From Melieria omissa (lineage: Eukaryota > Arthropoda > Insecta > Diptera > Ulidiidae), in NCBI GenBank assembly GCA_963971225.1, contig OZ020269.1:107331486-107395485 (forward strand): 64,000 bases of DNA, given 5' to 3'. Below the pieces are notes generated by a model. That model worked only from the letters and a program-made list of their open reading frames with translations. It was not told the origin of the DNA and made no database searches. The translations under genes and the position numbers were made by a program. Positions within the stretch are counted from its first letter, which is position 1; every line of letters starts with the position of its first letter. Positions 12,361-24,889 of the stretch are shown in pieces.

Positions 12361-13215
12361 GGAAGTTGATCTTCCTTTTAGTGATCGTATCCTTCAGTGC
12401 CATCGTACAAGACGCCTTGATCGTAAGCACTTCTCTCTGGAAGATACTTGGAAGACACTTGGTCTTGAAACTATCGAAGCAGATTACAGTATCGCAGCTA
12501 TGATCCATGGGGCCTCTTTTTCAATCAAGACATGTTGTTTGTACAGCGAAAAATTTGATGCATTTTTAGAACTTAACTAACCTAAGACTTAACTTTGGCC
12601 AAAGTGATCTTTTGTAGGTGGGCTGCCAGTTTTGTCATCCTTATTTTTTTTCCTTGTTCACTCCTCTCTACAAGACTCTTCCATCTTTGCTTTCCCACCA
12701 TCAACTTATTTTGAACATAGGTCCGATCTCAATCGTACGTTCTATGTGTAAATTTGGAGACTACGTAATACCTTTCTATGTATCAGAAATTTTTTCTTTA
12801 GCTGTGCCGAAATTTTTTGAAATTTTGTTGGATTCTTTCTGACAAACAGGCTCAGCAATTCTCCTGCTAAGCCACTTACAACCGTCGATGACTTGACTAC
12901 AAATTCTATACCATACTTTTTCCTTCAACATAGTTGTAAACTTCCAAGGCTTTGACTGACTCATACAGACCAACATTGTTTAACAATTTTCCTGTTCAGT
13001 GACTAAGGTTCGTGAATGAATTGACGTACTTCTGGTATCGCTAAACTAAGCTCAGCTGCAACTGCATCACTGAATTGTGATCCAAGTGTAACTTGAGGCC
13101 CAACGTTTAATTGAAATATTTTAGTTTTTATCACAGAAAAACTATGCGTAATTTTTTTTTGTATAATTTTTCTATCAATTTCCATGAGAAGCTCAAACTA
13201 GCGTCACAATCACAT
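12361..13215. other. Intronic unique DNA, nothing recognised
   Basis: Single-copy sequence of mixed composition. Several 60-80-residue open frames on both strands have no motif, signal peptide or splice context that I trust. Confidence 0.5.
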
Positions 13216-13219
13216 TTAA

Positions 13220-13566
13220 GGGGTGACAGCACTCTTGCTTCGGAAAAAGCCTAACTTTATTTAAAGCCGATTTATTTTGCGATTATGGAGAAGTATGAGG
13301 ATTTCTTTTCAAAGGTTCTATATGCTCAATATATATTGAAGTATGGAAAAAAATTTGTTTATTATTATTTTTGTTCAAAATGGCGGCAAAAACGTGACGC
13401 TTTGAAAAACCTTATTTTTTCGATTCTCAAACGAAGGGGCGGATTTCTCCAAAAGTGTGGAACAAAAAACAAAATTTTACGATCCATATATGTGTTCTAT
13501 GGTCTATTGTAATTTTTCGAAATATTATTTTTTAGAAAGAGTGCACTTGTAGCGTGGTGTTACCCC
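13220..13566. mobile_element. MITE-like element with 13-bp inverted termini and TTAA flanks
   Basis: The left end GGGGTGACAGCAC (13220-13232) is mirrored by GTGGTGTTACCCC at the right end (13554-13566), 11 of 13 positions complementary. TTAA sits immediately outside each end (13216-13219 and 13567-13570). The 347-bp interior holds no transposase. A TTAA target duplication suggests mobilisation by a piggyBac-type transposase. A TA duplication with AGGGGT termini (Tc1/mariner-like) would also fit. Confidence 0.6.
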
Positions 13567-13570
13567 TTAA

Positions 13571-15400
13571 TCCGTGGCCCCCAAACCGCAAAGCATACCG
13601 CAAACGCTTTCAATTGCAATTCGCATTCGCTCGCAGTCGATAAGCATTCCTGCTCCAATTTGCATCAAGCTGCAATCATAAAACAAAATTGTATACAAAA
13701 CAACAACAACAACAAATTGAAACAAGAAAAACACTTGCTGACTGCCCTTAATCTTGAATTACAAACGAGCGAGCGATCATTGAGGCGATTGCAGGGCCGG
13801 CCGGCGACTAGAAACACGGACCGGAATAAAAATGCAAATTCAATTTGTAGTTCAGGCAAAACATAAGCGGCGTAATGAGAAAATAGTGCGATAAGCCGTC
13901 CACGGCGTCCAAGTGCACAGAGTCCAGAATGCGTTCGAAGGCGGAATGCTGTGTGCGAGTGTGAGTGTGTGTGTTTTCGGCGCCTGCGTGCATCGATTGG
14001 CAGATGATCGGCCTTGCTTAGTCGATTCCTTGGAACTTTTTGGCTTCAATACGGTCAACTGGTCGCCTGTCAGCGCTTCCAAACCACCGTGTTGTGTTGC
14101 ACCAGTTTAGTTCCACACCGACTGCCGTTCGCCGCCGCCGTCGAGTGCATTCAATCGCGACATGGATTCGTTGGGTTTGCAGCAATTAAATTTAACTTTT
14201 AATTGATTTGTCAAGCGACCGAAGGCTGGCGCTGCCTCAAAATTCTGCACTTTAACGATTTCTCGTTTCTGCTGCTGAGGCGGCGGTGCGTTTTTGCATG
14301 GCGCATGCAACACTTAAGCCGCTTACGAAATGACGTCGATATTTTTCCGATTTACTTCTTGTTGTCAATGTTGATGTGGTTGTGGATGTTGTTGTTGTCG
14401 ACATTATTAATCGGCTTACAGATTTTTGTGTTACTTCAATTTGTGCTCAATTTATTTTCAACATAAATTCGAAGATTTCGTAATTGCGCAATGTTTACTC
14501 GCGCCACCGCCACACACACACACACACAAACACACCGAGAAGTTGCTGTTGCGGTCCTGGGCATGGCTGCTTGCAGATTTCTGCTGCCGCAGCGGTTTTC
14601 CGCACAGACATTTAAATGGTATTAAGCAGCTTTGCCCATGGCTGAGCGTCGAAATCGTATCGAATTGGCATAAAATACGCGCAGTGAAATCGCCCAGTGC
14701 GGAGTCGCGTCGCGGTGACCGTTAGACGCATTTAATGCAGATTTTTTGGGCGCGTCTAGTGTTGGGTTTGTATTATTTCATTTTTTTCAATAACATTTTT
14801 GTTTATTCATATATTTTATATCCATTTTTTTGGGCGCGTCTAGTAATGGGTTGAAAATTTATGTAATTTTAATTTGATTTTTTAATTATAATTTTACATC
14901 CAATTTCTTATTGTTTAATTTATTTTCGATTTCATTAAATGTTTGTATGTATTAGTCACAATTTTAATGTAATATTTGGTTGAGAAAGGGGGATAAAGTT
15001 TACAAATCAGACTTGGACAAAGGCCTCTGGGGCACAAATGGCGACTAAGATTACAAAAACTCATCACTAAGATGAATTGAAGACAGTTGTGGTTTTAGAG
15101 AAAACCACACAAGGAAAGAATGTCAAAGGAGAGGGGTTTGCCAGCAATGATTCAGATTTAAACTAAACTGAACTTCATATAGTAGAATAGGATTTGTTGG
15201 TAATGATGGTTCATACAGATAGAGATAGAAGTGGAAATAAGACCAAAGATCGAAGTAAAGTTTAAGCTCAAAATTATGTCAGTTTTAGAGACAAGGCCAG
15301 AGATGCAAGACTAAGTTTTAAATGTACTGAACCACATTTAATGTAATGGGATTTCTTTAGATTTTAGCAGATTCGACTAAGTCGCAACATACACGATAAC
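13571..15400. other. Intronic unique DNA with a short local duplication
   Basis: GC-richer DNA to about 14740 with (CAA)n at about 13702 and (CA)n at about 14511-14528, then AT-rich DNA. TTTTTTGGGCGCGTCTAGT occurs at about 14742-14760 and again about 84 bases later (to about 14844), each followed by a related TGGGTT stretch, so one 84-bp unit is duplicated. No gene is supported. Confidence 0.5.
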
Positions 15401-15406
15401 ATGGTA

Positions 15407-16625
15407 CGTAGGCTGCCTTTTATATTTTTTCAATAGGGATGGTCTAGTAAGTTTTCGAAAAATCTGAGATTGCCATTGAAAAGTTTGTCATTTTTTACCA
15501 TAAACATGCTTAGAACATTTTGATGATCAAGCGCTATTTGTGTTGTTTACACCGACTTGAAAAATTCATCTCGGTCAAAAAATGGATTTAAATCGTGAAC
15601 ATTTCCGAGCAATTATTTTGTACGATTTCCGCAGTGAATAATCCAACAACAGTGCTTCGATCGCCTCTTCCCGTATTTGGTGATGAAGCACCAACCTTCA
15701 AGACAATTTATAAGTGATTTAACGAATTCATGCATTGTCGCCGTTCGTTCCAGGACGAATTTCGCAAAGGTGGTCCAAAATTGGTCATTGTGCCAGAAAC
15801 CATCAATGCTGTGCGTGTGATAGAGGCAACCTTGGGCATTAATTCCACGGGCGTGTATTTGATATTGCATGAATATTTTGCTGTCAGAAAGATTTGTTCT
15901 CGTTGGATCCCACATAATTTGGCAATCGCTCAAAAAAAGGCTCGTGTCGATTGGTGCAAAGAAATTATGGAAAACTTTCATCACAGTACTTCGAAAGACG
16001 TTTATAAGATCGTGACAGGTGACGAATCATGGATATATGCGTATGAGCGCGAAACAAAACAGCAACCGACCGTGTGGGTCTTCCAAGACGAGCCAAATCC
16101 AGCAAAAGTTGTTCGGGCATGCAGCGCATCGAAGCAAATGGTCGCCTGTTTCTTCGGCAAAACTGGTCATGTGGCTACTGTGCCGTTAGAGCAACGTAGA
16201 ACGGTCAATTCTGAGTGGTACACAACAATTTGTTTGACAGAAGTGTTCAATGAAATACGGAAAAACAACCGCCGAATCATTCTTCACCAGGGCAATGCGC
16301 GCTCTCACACATCGACTCAAGCAACCGCCTGTTTGATCGACCAAAGCACCGATTTAATGGGTCATCCACCATCCAGCTCTGACTTAGCACCAAATGACTT
16401 CTTTTTATTCCCGCACATAAGAAAAATTGCATGGTCAACGATTTTTTGAAGCTTGTTTTGGACGTGTCTCAATCGGAGTGGAAAAAGTGCTTCGACAATT
16501 GATTTGAGCGCATGCAAAAGTGTATAAATCTTCAAAGAGAATACCTTGAAAAGCAATAAAACAATTTTTCATCATAACAAAGTACATTTCCATCCTTTTT
16601 GTAAAAACATAAAAGGCAACCCTCG
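15407..16625 (+). mobile_element. Degraded mariner transposon
   Basis: About 1.2 kb with matching termini. The left reads CGTAGGCTGCCTTTTATATT from 15407; the complement of the right end reads CGAGGGTTGCCTTTTATGTT. TA flanks each end (15405-15406, 16626-16627). Transposase begins MDLNREHFRAIILYDF at 15581, breaks after about 18 codons, and continues in another frame as a long open stretch (about 15730-16449). Catalytic motifs are visible: VTGDESW (first Asp), HQGNARSH where the second Asp is replaced by Gly, and SSDLAPNDFFLF (third Asp). The C-terminal part (SQSEWKKCFDN, FERMQKCINLQ) lies in a shifted frame with a stop. It is therefore inactive. Subfamily is not assigned; it differs from the mariner at 6301. 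Confidence 0.9.
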
Positions 16626-16639
16626 TATTGCATATAGTA

Positions 16640-17765
16640 GAATTAGATTCCATAAAAAGAATCATGTCATTATAGATCACTGAACACTTCCCTTCAAATT
16701 TATTTACTCTCGACAGAGTAATTTTCAGAAAAAAAATTATCGCTGTATTGCTGTAGAATGATTCATACAACAACACGTCAACACTGCGTTGTCGCCAACA
16801 TATTTCATAAGCTGAATTGTGTTGTTTTTGTTGTTGTTATTGTTGTCATGCATAAGCTGCCATTACGCGCCGTTAGCGATGCAAATTACCTAACGGTGTA
16901 GGCGGCAAATGTTGAATAACCCAATTACCAGGAATTTAGTAGAAAATGAATAAACGGCAGCAAGCAAACAACAACAACAACAAAAAACGACGAAAAAAAG
17001 TGAAGAACTGAAATGTCAAATCAAATTAAAAATTTATAATTTCACAGCAACAATAAATAACACAACAACTAAACGTGGACAGTCACACACACTCACACAC
17101 GCACAGAAGTCGCCATTTGTCGCTACGTGCGCCAACTTTGTGCAAGGAAACAAATGGGCCGGCAACATGCCGTTGCCGCCGTCGTTGTTGTGGCGTTAGC
17201 GACTTTCTGCAAGCGCCGTCGATAATGCAAACAAATTGTGCAAACATTCGCACGCAATTAATTCAAAAAAATCGTGCCCGCGGGATAAGCGAACGAGCGC
17301 AGCGCCAAGCTGGAAAAAAAGTCCGCGCCCTGGGCGAGAAACGGCAGCGACGCGCGTGCGGACAACATAATCCGGCAGCGGCAACGGCGGCGGCGCGTTG
17401 GTTGGCCGAGTGAATGAGTAGGTGACTGACTGACTGACTGACTGGCGCGGCACCAAGGCAATTCATCAGGCTGGCACGAAGGGGGACAACCTGGTGGCAG
17501 CTGCAGCAACAACAACGGTTGCAACAAGGCAACCTAAATGTGCGCAGTCTGCCCTCACGTGCGTGAAGCCAGCGACTTCTGGTGGCGTCTAAGTCCGTTG
17601 CGATTTTCCACAGTGTTGAGCGCAATTCAATGAGATCAATTTTCTATTGAAATTTAATGCTCAAAAATGTGATTTTTTACTAACGAAAACTTTTATCATT
17701 TGCAATGTTGATTGATGACCCAAAATGAACAAAAAAAAAAAACAACAAGAATGATTTTAAACCTG
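16640..17765. other. Intronic GC-richer unique DNA
   Basis: Contains (GTT)n near 16822-16840, (CAA)n near 16968-16984 and a GC-rich stretch 17080-17620 with overlapping open frames on both strands. These frames are low-complexity (Ala/Arg-rich) and lack domains. It is one of the single-copy islands lying between repeat tracts. Confidence 0.5.
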
Positions 17766-17769
17766 TGTA

Positions 17770-19300
17770 ACTTTCTCCTAGGTAGCCCATTCTCTCTAAA
17801 ATTTTTTCTAAGCATACGAAAATATTCCAAATCTGCGAGGAAAGCTGCTAAACTTTTCTTTTAAAACTTATTTCTCCTTAAATTCTTCCTATAACATTGT
17901 TCGAAAGAAAAAGGAGAAGAGGAAATCTTTAACAATTTATCCTTAACAATTCTTTTTCCTAAAATTCCTCCTAAGAGTCCGAATTTCTACTAAACACAGT
18001 AGAAAATCACCGAAACTTTTCCAAATATTTCTTCTCAGTAACCGAAATTCAACCCAATGTAGGTAAAAATTACCTAAACATTCTCCTAAACAATTCTTTC
18101 TTCTAAAATTCCTCTTAAGATTCCAAAATTCGACAAAATACAGGAGAAAATCACCTAAACACTCTCTTAAAAATCCAAATAAGACTCCGAAATTCTACGC
18201 ATTATAAGAGGAAATCTGCTAAACCATCTTTTAAGAAATTGTTTCTTCTTAAATGTTTCCTTAAAGTCCGAAGATCTTCCGAAGGAGAAGAAGAGGCAAC
18301 CACCTCAGCATTCTCCTAAAAAATTCGTTTGGCCAAAACTTCTTAATAAGTCCGATAATCTTTCACATTTGGGAAATTAGATAAAGACTTAACTTCCTCC
18401 TAAACAACTCTTTCTCATAAGACTTCTACCAACCGTATGAAAGTTTTCCAAATCTTGAAAAACAACCTCATAAACTTTCTTCTAAACAATTCTTTCACTG
18501 CTACTACTAAGAGTCCGAAACTTTACCTAATATTATAAGAAGATCACCCAAACATTTTCCCAAACAATTCTTTCTCCTTAAACTTTTCCTTAGACAACAT
18601 ATTCCTAAACAATTCTTTCTCCTTAAACCGTTCCTTAGAATCCGAAATTTTATAAAATCCAGGCGGAAGTCTATTAAACATTCTCCTAAACAATTTTTTT
18701 CTTTAACTTCTCCTAAGCGCCCAAAAATGAAAATAAAATTTCCTAAACATTTCTCTCCTAAAAATTTCTTTCTCATAAAATTACTCCTAAAAGTTACTCC
18801 GAAAGTCTATCAAATCTAGGAGGAACTCTATTAATCATTCTCATAAATAATTTTTTTTTCATAAAATTACTCCTAAGAGTCCGAAAGTCTATCAAATCTA
18901 GTTGAAATCTGATAAACATTCTCCTAAATAATTCTTCGTTTTAAAAAATTTCCCCTGGAAGTCCGAAATGTTACCAAATCTAGGAGAAAATGTGGCATAC
19001 ACTGTTTCCTAAACAAGTCTTTCTCCTTAAATTCTTCCTAAGAGTCCGAAATGCTACCAATTTCAAGAGGAAAGCTACTAATCCTTTTCCTAAAAATCCT
19101 CCTAAAAGTCCAAAAATTCTCCAATTTTAGTAAGAAATTTTCTAAACTGTCTTTTAACGAATCCTTTCTCCTCAAATTTCTTCTAAGAAACCAAGAAAGT
19201 CTCTTTCTTTTAAAAATTTTGCCATGAGTGCGAAGTCCCAAGCAATCCTTTTTCCTACAATTCCACCCAAGAGTCCGAAACTCTTCAAAATCTTGAGGCA
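17770..19300. repeat. Degenerate tandem repeat, about 83-90-bp monomer (tract A)
   Basis: A consensus-like unit recurs about 16-18 times with strong divergence: CCTAAACAATTCTTTCTCC, then AATTCCTCCTAAGAGTCCGA, then a tract like AATTCTACCAAATCTAGGAG. The AGTCCGAA core is seen near 17974, 18183, 18253, 18509, 18796, 18876, 18960, 19043 and 19273. Spacings are mostly near 83-90 or a multiple. Minus-strand open frames with RRKNCLG repeats are artefacts of this repeat. Confidence 0.8.
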
Positions 19301-19319
19301 AATTTCCTAATCTGGCAAC

Positions 19320-21045
19320 ATTGTCATCTACGCAAAGTTGCTGACACGGTTCTCTACACAACAACAACTACGCAAGTCAGCGCCAGTCGCTATGGCCGTC
19401 ACCACTGTCCATCAACGTCAACCATAAAATTTGCGTCAAGTTTTTGACCGAAAACACCAACAACAGACAAGAATGGCAAATGCGTTTTTGTTGTGCGCAA
19501 TCAAAGCACGTCCGCGTCTGCGCATTTCAAAGTCAAGTCGAGCAACATCAGTCAATGTTGCCACATTGCAACAGGCGGCGGCGGCAACATTGTTGGCGCT
19601 TAATCGAAGCCGAAGCAAAGCAGCAACAAAAAATGAAAGAAAAATCGAAGAAAATCAACGGCCGCTACGCGTGCAAGTGTTGGGCCGCCCACGAATCGGT
19701 CGCACTGCGCATTGACTTTGAAGATTTCAGCTGCCGAGCGCATGTTGCACACGGCCCACTCACTCACAGCACTCGAATGTCCGCGAAAGTGGCAACAGCC
19801 GTGACGCAGCATTCGACTTGTGCGCGGATTAAGTTGTGCGCTCCTTTGGGGCCGCGTTGGCAGTAAAATTGGTAGCGGCCAGTGGCGATTTGCCACACAA
19901 ACGGCAGCAGCGCATTTTCGCACCGATCCGCACAACAACAACAACGACTGACTGTGGTGCCGCTGTTGTGGCATTTCAATTGTTGGCCATTTCGAGTGCG
20001 CGCATTCTTGCACTCACTGTCAACGATGTTGTAGCTATTTTTGTTGTTGTTGTTTCTGTTGTTTATATGCGCGCACGCTTACGCACGTTTACGTGCGTTT
20101 CCTTTTATGGTCGCCAGTTCTCATCGTTTGTTGCGCATGCGCACAGCAATTTGTTGTTGGCTGTCAACATAAGCGTGACAACAACAACAACAACAAACAA
20201 AACAATAGTTGCCCACGTATGAACGTAGACAAGCAAAAAGTTGTTGCTGCACTTCAGTTGGTCAGTTGGAGTGTCTGTTGTAGTTGTTGGTTGCTACATA
20301 AATTGAGATTTATGCCGATTTTTATTTGGCGCTGATTCGACTTGCTGGCTGTTTTTTTTGTTGCTCGGAAGTATTGTTCCACTGGCCAATGTTGCTTGTT
20401 TGTTTCTTTCAACCCACTTTTCCGCGACTCCATTCGGCCGCTGCTATCTTATCATTGTTTTGCCACTCAATTATGCCACGTCGAGGTGCAGCAGAAATTG
20501 TTGCATTTGTTGCAAATTGATACTGACAAGTTTTTCGAGCGCCATAAATTCGTCAGAGGTGGCGGTGTTGCATGCCACCCACGCCGAGTCACAATTGATT
20601 GACCGACTGACAGGTTGGGGCATTTATTAATTAACGGCATTGTTGCTATTACAGTTACGAACAGTTTGTTTTTTTTGTTAACTCAGTGTCTGTGGATTTA
20701 CTGTGAGACCAATGGGCAAATGTCTCAGGGGTTTGAATTAGTGAACCCACAACCGGCTGACTTGTGGTATTTGTGGTAAGATTTTGTATTCCTTCATCGA
20801 AGTTCAGAAAATTAGGCCAAATCTTTATTGTGATCCTCTGTCATTCCTTTTTCTAAGCATTCCTCTAATCCCGTCTAAAGTAAGAAAGCAAATAGTCTCT
20901 TTTTGTAGCTTGAGAATTTTTTTTTTACACTTCAGTGTCCGAGTCCTGTCAGTAGTCCTGTACTGTTAGTCAAAATTTTGGTCCACCCATTTTCTTAGCC
21001 ATTCTGGTACGTTTGTGATCTCTGGACTGTCCTCAGAATGGTTTG
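19320..21045. other. Intronic GC-richer unique DNA
   Basis: Single-copy island with many (CAA)n/(GTT)n runs (for example 19938-19948, 20042-20058, 20181-20193). Overlapping open frames on both strands consist mainly of Gln/Asn or Val/Leu runs produced by these repeats, and none has a domain. From about 20650 it becomes AT-rich. Confidence 0.5.
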
Positions 21046-21049
21046 GAGT

Positions 21050-23360
21050 ATTAAAGCAACAATCTAATAAAAGCTTTTTATAAAGTTACCATAACTTATT
21101 TAAAAAATTTTGAATAATTAATCTAAAAAGCCACAAAAGAAATTTTAGTTATTTACTTTAGTTATTTTACTCACCATTTTGCATATCGTGGTTTCGAGAA
21201 ATCCAGTGCAAAGCTTCAAAACATGTGAGAATTAACCAAAAGCGATTTTGAAATCGGGTACAAAACTATTTTTTAAACACTTTTCCAGTCATAATTTGTG
21301 TTATCTGAACAGTTCACAGAATATTTTGAGCTTTTCATAAAGTTAACCTAACTAACCAAACCTAATTTCAGACATCGTGGATAATTAATCTAAAAAGCCA
21401 AAGAAGTAATTTTAAGCTTATCGTATGAAAATTGCTTAGGTTATTTTATTCACCATTTTGCATAACGTGGTTGTGAGAAATTCTGTGCATACCTTCAAAA
21501 CATGTGAGAAATCGCTGAAAGAAATTTAGAAATTGGGAGCAAAACTATTTTTGAAATATGTTTCCAGTGAAACATGTGATAAATCACTCAAAGCGATTTT
21601 GAAATCGATTTTCAAACTATTTTTGAAATATTATTTCAATCATAATTTTCTTTGAATATTATATTAAAGAGCTGAAATCTAATACAAAAATAGCTTAAAA
21701 AAGTTTTTCTAGCCATAATTTCTTTTGAATTGAGAGTAGAGACTGTAGTCTGAAGCTCAAAGATCAGTTAGAATATTATTTTAAAAAAATTTTCCAGTCA
21801 TTAGTCATTCCCATCTTTATTTCAAACTGATTCAGAAATCGAATCCAAACAAAAAACAACAACAACAATTTTCAAAAACAAATATTCCAATCATAGTTTA
21901 TTTCGAATATTATTCAAGAGATCAAAAAGCGTTATAAAGTGGTTAAAAAATTATTCAAAAAATGTCTTCAGCCAAAACTAATTTTGTTGATTTTTCCAGT
22001 GACTTCAAAGATGTTCGGATATATAGTCAAAAACTAGTTTTCAAAACATTTTCTATGTCATAACTTATTTCGTATATTATTCCGGAGACCAAAAACGGTT
22101 AAAAAATTGGTTACAAAATTACTTAAAAAATTATCGAGTCAAAAATTAGTTTGTTTGTTATTCCAGAGACATTAAAGGTATTCAGAAACAGAGTCAACAA
22201 CTATTTTTTTAAAACATTTTTTCGCTCATGGTTTTCGGATTATTTTTCCGAAGACCAACAAGCGTTGAAAAATCGGATACAAAAATATTGAAAAATATTT
22301 TCGAGTCATAACTCTGTCTGTTTATTATTTCGAGAACTTCAAATATATTTTTAAATTATCGAGTCAAAATTAATTTTGTTTTTAGAAATATAGTCAGAAA
22401 TTAAGTTTCAACAAATTTTCTTGTCATAATTTGTTTCGAATATTATTCCGAAGACCAAAAAGCGTTCAAAAAGCCGTTACAAAAATATTTAAAAATATTT
22501 TCCAGTCATAACTCTGTCTGTTTATTATTTCGAAAACTTCCAAAATATTTAGGAATAGAGTCAAAAACTATTTTTTGAACATTTTGCCAGTCATAATTCT
22601 TTTTTATATTATTCAAGTGATACAAAAACGTTCAAAAATATAATACAAAATTATTAAAAAAAAAATGTTTCCAGTCATAACTCATTTTGTTTATTATTTC
22701 TGAGACTTGAAAGGTGTTCAGAAATAGAGTCAACAAATATTTTTCTAAAATTTTCTCAGTCATAGTTTTTCCGAACATTGTTCAAGAGATCAAAAAAATA
22801 TTCAAAAATTGGTTACAAAAATATTAAAAAATATTTTCCTGGCATAACTCTAAGTCTTATTTCTAAGACTTCACAAACATACAGGAATAGAGTCGAGCTA
22901 TTTTTCTAATATTTTTCCAGTCATAATATTTTTTTAATATTATTCAAGAGATCCAAGAACGTTCAAAAATCGTTTACAAAATTATTTAAAAAATTATAAA
23001 AAATGTTTCCAGTCATAAATCTTTATGTTTATTATTTCTAAGACTTCAAAGGTGTTCAGAAATCGAGTTCAAAACTATTTTTAAACATTTTTCTCAGTCA
23101 GAATTTTTTCTAATATTATTCTAGAGACCACAAAGAGTGTAAAAAATCATATAAAAAATAATTCTAAAAAATTAACATTTTTCTCGGTAAAAATTTTTTT
23201 CTAATAAATTATTTTGGAGACCACAGAGAGTGTAAATAAAAAATTAATTAAAAAAATTCTGCAGTACTTGTATGGAAATATTATTCTAAATATCACAAAG
23301 CGAACCTGAACATGGGTACCAAACTATGTTTTACACATTTTCCCAGTCAAAATTCCTTTT
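21050..23360. repeat. Degenerate tandem repeat with alternating half-units (tract B)
   Basis: Units begin with a CCAGTCATAA-like word seen near 22305, 22424, 22505, 22592, 22672, 22760, 22850, 22919, 23010 and 23095, spaced mostly 80-91 bases. Two alternating types can be told apart. One continues CTCTGTCTGTTTATTATTTC, GAGACTTCAAAGGTGTTCAG, AATAGAGTC. The other continues TTTTTTAATATTATTCAAGA, GACCAAAAAGCGTTCAAAAA. Together they make a dimer of roughly 165-195 bases. The left part (21050-21900) is more diverged. Confidence 0.8.
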
Positions 23361-23364
23361 AAGT

Positions 23365-24885
23365 ACTATTCTCGAGATGTCGTGGGATCATTTTTGTCGA
23401 TAAAAAAAATTGGCAAAAATTCCAATGATGTAACCTCAATGATGCAACGAATTCCAATGATGTAAGCCCTTCATGCATTCACAAGTTATCCCCTAAGCGT
23501 TCAAAAAACATTCTACAATCGAGTATTGAATTTCGATCTCAATGAATAGTTTCACGACTTCCTCGTGTTTGTCACAATTCTGCAAAGAATTTCATTCGAA
23601 AAAGGCGAACATTCATCAAAACGACTCATTAAAATGTGCGGCCTGTCCAAGTCCAACTGGCAGCGCGCGGCACGTGACAGCAAAAACAAACAACAAAAAG
23701 TAAAACAAGAGAAAACAACAAATCGCACAAAAACTGGCAAAATTGTTTACATGTTCGAGTGCGAAATTCTGACATAAATATGACATATCAGCATGTAATG
23801 TCACGCAGCGGCAGCGGCGGGCTGGCGAAAGAGCGACTGACAGGCGAGACATGGCTGGAAAATCAATTATGCGCGCATTGCGCACAAAGGCCGGCGAAAA
23901 GTAAACACTTTAAAAGGCGCAAAATGCGCGCGCAGTATGCGCCGACACGAGTGCCGCGCCGCGCATGCGCCCAGTCGCAGCGTTGATAGTGCGTGATTTT
24001 CAGCGGCTTTAGACATTTTCGCGCAACCAACAAAGGCAAATTCCGCGGAAATAAAGCAGCCAGTGGATTAAGGCATGAAGAGTGACGGGGTGGAGGGCAG
24101 TGAAGGGAGGGGAAAAATGACAAATTGCTCAAGGCGAAGGGCAACAGTGAAGGAGGCGAGTCGTTGACGATGACGCTGACACAGTTGCATACTTGACATG
24201 TGTGTTGGTGTGTATAGTGTTATTGTTTTTGTTGTTGGTGGATGCCTGTCACATGGGGACACTCAAGTGTTACAGACTTGAAGTTAGTTTGCTGACATTG
24301 ACACAATGCGAAGCCTCAACACAATACGACTGATAGCTGCAACAACAACAGCAACTTTAACTACTTTCAACGATTTGCAACATTTGTGCAAAATTTACAT
24401 TGAATTTCTTCATCGTTTAGTGGTTTTTTTGCTTTAGTATTTTTTTCTTTTCTTTAATTTATTTAAGTTTCTTTAATTTATTTAAAATGCGTCGCGTCAT
24501 TTTTTATGTCATCAACTGGTTGCAGCGCGCACATTGTCAGCGTCCGTCGTCGTCGTTGTCGTCGACGTACGCACGTTCATCAGCGCGCATCATTATCAGC
24601 AAATGTTGTCATCTAATTGAGTTGTTCTGCCACAAAACGCACAAAAACGCGTCAAAAAGTGGCTGGCAAAAATGCGAAAAACGGCTGAATGACGTTAAAT
24701 TGCCGCATTGGCGTCTGTCTATGGCCGGCTGGCAGCCCGGTTAGTTGGCCGGTTGGTTGTTTAGCCCGACTGGCCGGTTGCATGGCTGCCCAGTTCGGCT
24801 GAATGATTGGTGTCTCCATCAACGGCAGCGGCAACGGCAGCGCTAACAGTTCTCTTCCCTGACAGCATTTGCATACAACTAGCGA
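23365..24885. other. Intronic GC-richer unique DNA
   Basis: Single-copy island. It is CG-rich at 23780-24060, has a G/A-rich stretch at about 24080-24150, and a (CAA)n run near 24341. No domain-bearing open frame was found. Confidence 0.5.
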
Positions 24886-24889
24886 TATA

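Noticed and set aside
18507..19367. Minus-strand frames with RRKNCLG repeats
   Set aside because: They arise from the degenerate tandem repeat of tract A; monomers of about 83-90 bases change frame and contain stops.
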